From the NCBI RefSeq assembly GCF_020497125.1, contig NC_059082.1, positions 30,712,965 through 30,776,964 on the forward strand: a stretch of 64,000 nt of DNA, in the 5' to 3' direction. This document shows, piece after piece, positions 60,276 through 64,000 of the stretch. Within the stretch, counting starts at the first letter, position 1. Each line of letters opens with the position of its first letter. A program made the position numbers and the translations under genes. Source of the stretch: Mauremys mutica (Eukaryota; Chordata; Testudines; Geoemydidae). The notes beneath the pieces are model-generated. The model was not told the DNA's origin and made no database searches. It saw nothing but the letters and a program-made list of their open reading frames with translations.

Positions 60276-60905
60276 ACTGGCTCCCAAAGCTGCTTTGTAT
60301 TCACTTTTAGAAAGCCCTTTATAATTAATCCCCGTCCTACGTATCAATTGCTATCAAGCTGTCAGCACTTGCCTCTGACTGGCCCACGATGACAGCCTCC
60401 ACTGTCCACTAGTTAACTTGTCATACAAAGCACCTTTGGGCTTTCTTCTGTACTGCCCCTCACACCTGGGAGGTAAACATCCACAAAGCTACCTTACGAT
60501 CCACCTTCAAGTCCCTCCTCAAAAGCCAATTCTGCCACGATGGCTACAAAAAACTTGACACTGATTTGGCTGCTGGAATGCTGGGACCAATGCCTACCAT
60601 GCCGACAATACCGTCGCATTCTTTAGTTGTACTCCATCCGTCTGTACTAGGGTGACCAGACAGCAAATGTGAAAAACCGGGACAGTGGAGGGGGGTAATA
60701 GGCGCCTATATAAGACAAAGGCCCAAATATGGGACTGTCCCTATAAAATCAGGACATCTGGTCACCCTAGTCTGTACCCAGCTGTTGGCTCTTGTCTTAT
60801 ACTGAGTTTGTCAGTTCCTTGGGGCAAGCGGCTGCCTTTTTGTTCTGTGTTTGTTCTGCCTAGCACAATGGTCAATGATTAAGGCTCTTGGACACTATGA
60901 TAATA
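60276..60905 (+). mobile_element. L2-type LINE 3' end, split by a MITE
   Basis: 'ctggctcccaaagctgcttt' and a frame with HKATLRSTFKSLLKSQFCH-like coding remnants are the end of an L2/CR1-group ORF2. The tail after the MITE has 'gttccttggggcaagcggct' and 'tctgcctagcacaatggtca', ending in 'aatacaaacaacaac'. The MITE at 60648-60769 sits inside it. Confidence 0.65.
60648..60769 (-). mobile_element. hAT-type MITE (TAGGGTGACCAGA family), copy 3
   Basis: TAGGGTGACCAGA at one end and TCTGGTCACCCTA at the other are perfect inverted repeats. GTCTGTAC lies on both sides (60640-60647, 60770-60777). Orientation is opposite to the copies at 13745 and 40589. Confidence 0.95.
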
Positions 60906-61159
60906 CAAACAACAACGGAGACCCAAACCTGAAACCCACAATGACATTTTCACAGCCTCTTTCCTGTTGGAAGTGATTTAGTTTTGAAACGTACCAATGC
61001 ACTTTGTAAAAGTTGGTGCCCCCATTTGTGAAAACAGTGGTATCAGACTATTGATGGGTAAGGTGCAAATTCTGTATCCCTGGCATGACATGCAGATTAC
61101 AGTATCTAGCCATTATTTTTGCCACAGAATCTACCCCATGACCTTCCATTACTACAGTG

Positions 61160-61345
61160 AGGTCTAGTGGATAGGGCACTGGCCTGCTGGGTGACCTTGG
61201 GCAAGACACTTCCCTTTCCTGTCTCTCAGTTTCCCCATCTGTAAAATGAGGACAAGGATACTGACTTCCTCTAAAGTGCTTTGAGATCTAAAGATGAAAA
61301 ATGTTAAATAAAAGCTAGGTATTGTTACTATTATTGCTTGTTGAT
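61160..61345 (+). mobile_element. MIR SINE
   Basis: 'ctagtggatagggcactggc', then 'gggtgaccttgggcaagaca' and 'cagtttccccatctgtaaaa', ending 'ttattgttactattattg'. The central part between the head and core is deleted. Confidence 0.75.
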
Positions 61346-64000
61346 CTCTGAGCAAGGAACCCAACGCTATATTCAATATATCAGGGGGTAAACCATTCCC
61401 TGGCCCAACCATCACCCTGAAGACATGTATTAAACATATCTCAGAAAGCTAAGAAATAACACATTTATTTTCCAAGCAATTGGAAGGGTTTTTGCAGAAT
61501 CTATTCCAGCTACCTGGCTGACAGCAGGTGGGGCTAGGGCAGAGAGAATGTGTTTTTAAGTCTATATATACCATTTTCTCTCTCATTTCTGGACTTGAAT
61601 TTTTTCTGGCTATGAATATTATAGCAAACAGCACAACATATATTATTTAGCCTTTGAGCAGTGAAGAGGGATTTTTAATTTCATACATCATTTGCAAGTT
61701 GCTGCAATTCTTCTGTGAAGAACAAACATTCAGGATCCTTAAAACAAAGGACAATGGGCCAGAAAAAAATATTTTTGGGCTGTGAAAGTTGATAAATTAC
61801 AGCTGCACAGATGGGCACAGGAGTAGTAAGACTGTGTGTTTAAGTCGTGTGACATGGTGAATTCATATCTGCACAGAAGTAAGAGGCAGCACGCAGTGCC
61901 AGAGATGCCAGCTTTTGGAGGGTAGTTTTGACCTATTAGCCCAGCTCTGTTCCTTATCCAATTATTAATTACATGTTAAACACCAATGTGCTTTGTGTTG
62001 TTCCAGTCACAGCTTACAGTCATAGATGACAAGATGAAGTGAGAAACCCAAAGAAGCCATTGAAAGAGCTTTTCTGCCCTCTTACACAATGCTGTGGTGA
62101 GGAAGACAGTATTTGACCGAAGTGGGTTAGTGCCTGTGGGCTTTACAGAAGAAATAAGTCCATAGTAGGGGGTTTAATTGGGGACATGGGATAGTCATTT
62201 GGCACCATCTACATTTCACAATTTCTGGATCACATTACGCACTTCATTGGTAGCAAAGCAATATTTCCTTAGCAAGATGTTGTTCACCTGCATTGGCTCA
62301 ATGATGATCAAATTCACTCAGACGTAGACGTTTCTACATTTATGCATGCATGACTTTTGTGAGCTCGACCCAGAACTGCTGTAAAGTCCACGAATGGTAC
62401 TACCCTAGAAGACTACTTGAGAAGTTGCAGGTGGGTCAGAATTTGTGATCCTGCTGCTTAGTGAGTTTAGCAACAGGAGGTATATTACATCAGTGCTTGA
62501 AAGACTACAATGGCTCTCTGTTTGCTTCCTGATGGAATTCAATATGTTGACATTGATCTGCAAAACCCTACACATTTTGGGTCCTAGCAAATCCCTCCTT
62601 GCACACCATCAAAACTGAGATCCACTCAGGACTCTAGACTTGCATATCTAGTGATGGGGCACTCGATTTTGAAATTTGCTTCCCTCATTGGTCTAGCAAA
62701 GCCCTAGTTTGTTAAACTTTGAAGCATGTCCTAAAGATCATCTGTTCATTCAGCTTTTTTCCTTATGAAGCGATGAACACTTTATGCCTATCACTTTAAA
62801 TCTGGGAACAAGTCTATTGCTATTTAGTTAATATTTGCCAATGAAGTTCTGTTTGACACATGCAATGAGTGCATTTATAAAAATGTGAAAAAAATGATTA
62901 GGGCAATATTTAGATAGAGTTACGTCTATATAGGCATCAGTGTTTACTATATGTATATAGGGATCTCTCTCTTTTCCTCTCCCCCAACCCCCACACAGCA
63001 GAGCTGTAAATTCGTTGCAACTTGCAGCTGGTTTCCAGGACAGTTAGAATAAAATGAAGGGTTCCCAGAGGTAAGAGACCTGGGCTTTGGTGACGGGCCT
63101 TGGGGCTCATAGGACAGGGTAAGACCTTGTAGCCTCCTGGGCTGAGGTCCTCACCCTTTAGCACCCTCTGTCCTCCTTTGGGTGCTGGGGGTGGGGAAGG
63201 GTGCTAGAACTCAGTGAGCTGAGTCCTGGGGGTAGGCTGAGGAAAGCGTACCCTGAGTTAAGGTTTCTATCAGTAAGAAGCCCTGTAATCCCTGCACTGG
63301 AACCAATAGAGGAGAATATAAGTGATGGGTGGATAGTGCCCCTCCCCTGTGCTAGAGTTTTATAAAAATTGCTTAATTCCATGCATGTGTCTGTCCTCGT
63401 TTCACTGCTGTGACCCCATCAACTTGATGAACCAACATCTAACATCACTTGCCACGCGGACTTACAGTGGCTGTGCCGTGCTCTGTAAATAGTCATGATT
63501 GTTGTCTGTTGCTACAGATGATAAATAAAGGAGGAGGCAAAGGAGAATGAGTAGCTCATTCTTCTATTAATTCTACTTTAGATTGCATTTACTAAACAAA
63601 TGTAAATGATTTCTTCAAAGGCTTCTGTGAAAGGGTACTTTTCACATCATGGTGGTATAACAAGCTACAACAAGAGTCACTAGGGGATTGCTGTTTTCTG
63701 CTTCATTACAAAATTTATAATAGTAAACAGCTCTGACCAGAAGACTGAATAACTATCTGTGAACTATACAATTCACGTTAGTTGGAGAAAATGAATATAT
63801 TTCAAGATCAGGAGTTTTCCTTTGGGATCCTTACTCAAACCTGGCCTTCCTTCTCCTCTCAACCTGCAAGGGGCAGTCAAACAAATAAAGAAATGGCCTT
63901 AACACAGCTTCAAGGCTTTCAGGATATGAGAATTCAAGATCTACTATATCCCTTTATTACAGCAAGCCTTTTGATTTTCAATTACCCCAGTTTATCCCTT
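61346..64000. other. non-coding stretch to the window end
   Basis: No exon with splice sites. A GC-richer, mildly LTR-like stretch at about 62980-63540 has no defined ends. Confidence 0.45.

Noticed and set aside
1..64000. CRISPR array, bacterial operon or phage structure
   Set aside because: No regularly spaced identical repeats, no ribosome-binding-site spacing, and only eukaryotic retroelements and spliced-exon signals.

Overview
The window looks like nuclear DNA of a reptile, most likely a turtle. It is intron-scale non-coding sequence crowded with old transposable elements. The repeat content is CR1 LINEs, a tRNA-derived SINE with a CR1-type tail, MIR and L2-type fragments, a Penelope-like element with a GIY-YIG domain, PIF/Harbinger and hAT elements, and many short palindromic MITEs. 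Nothing resembles a bacterial operon, a CRISPR array or an rRNA gene. The turtle assignment rests on repeat families I recognise, not on a database match.

Only one host coding exon is convincing. It lies on the minus strand at 22118-22268, has good splice signals on both sides, and encodes the N-terminus of the deubiquitinase OTUD7A (Cezanne-2). If so, transcription runs right to left: sequence above 22273 would be upstream (5' intron) and sequence below 22117 would be the following intron. A minus-strand open frame with a membrane segment (22878-23159) sits 0.6 kb upstream of the exon and I could not identify it.

Layout: 0.8-3.3 kb, a CR1 3' part then a 680-bp hAT-type element with target-site duplication (TSD). 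5.4-6.1 kb, a nested inverted duplication of L2-type and Penelope ends. 11.7-13.4 kb, a fold-back hAT element whose two arms both carry the transposase C-terminus. 15.2-18.9 kb, a CR1 with ORF1 and ORF2 remnants, 3'-truncated and split by a GC-rich 542-bp hAT MITE. 19.0-20.0 kb, a Tigger-like non-autonomous element. 22.1-23.4 kb, the OTUD7A exon and the unknown ORF. 29.6-30.6 kb, two opposed CR1 pieces. 34.07-38.93 kb, a large degenerate Harbinger element with a SANT/Myb-like ORF and a convergent transposase remnant. 40.6-44.3 kb, MITEs, an LTR-like block, MIR and a jockey-like RT relic. 45.2-46.5 kb, a recent direct duplication. 48.5-49.3 kb, a fairly young CR1. 53.3-61.3 kb, an internally deleted CR1, a Harbinger-type MITE, a Penelope C-terminus, a tRNA-SINE, further MITEs, an L2-type 3' end and a MIR.

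The transposon proteins are all broken, so they do not work together as a system. The window is mainly a record of nested insertions whose TSDs allow them to be ordered in time.
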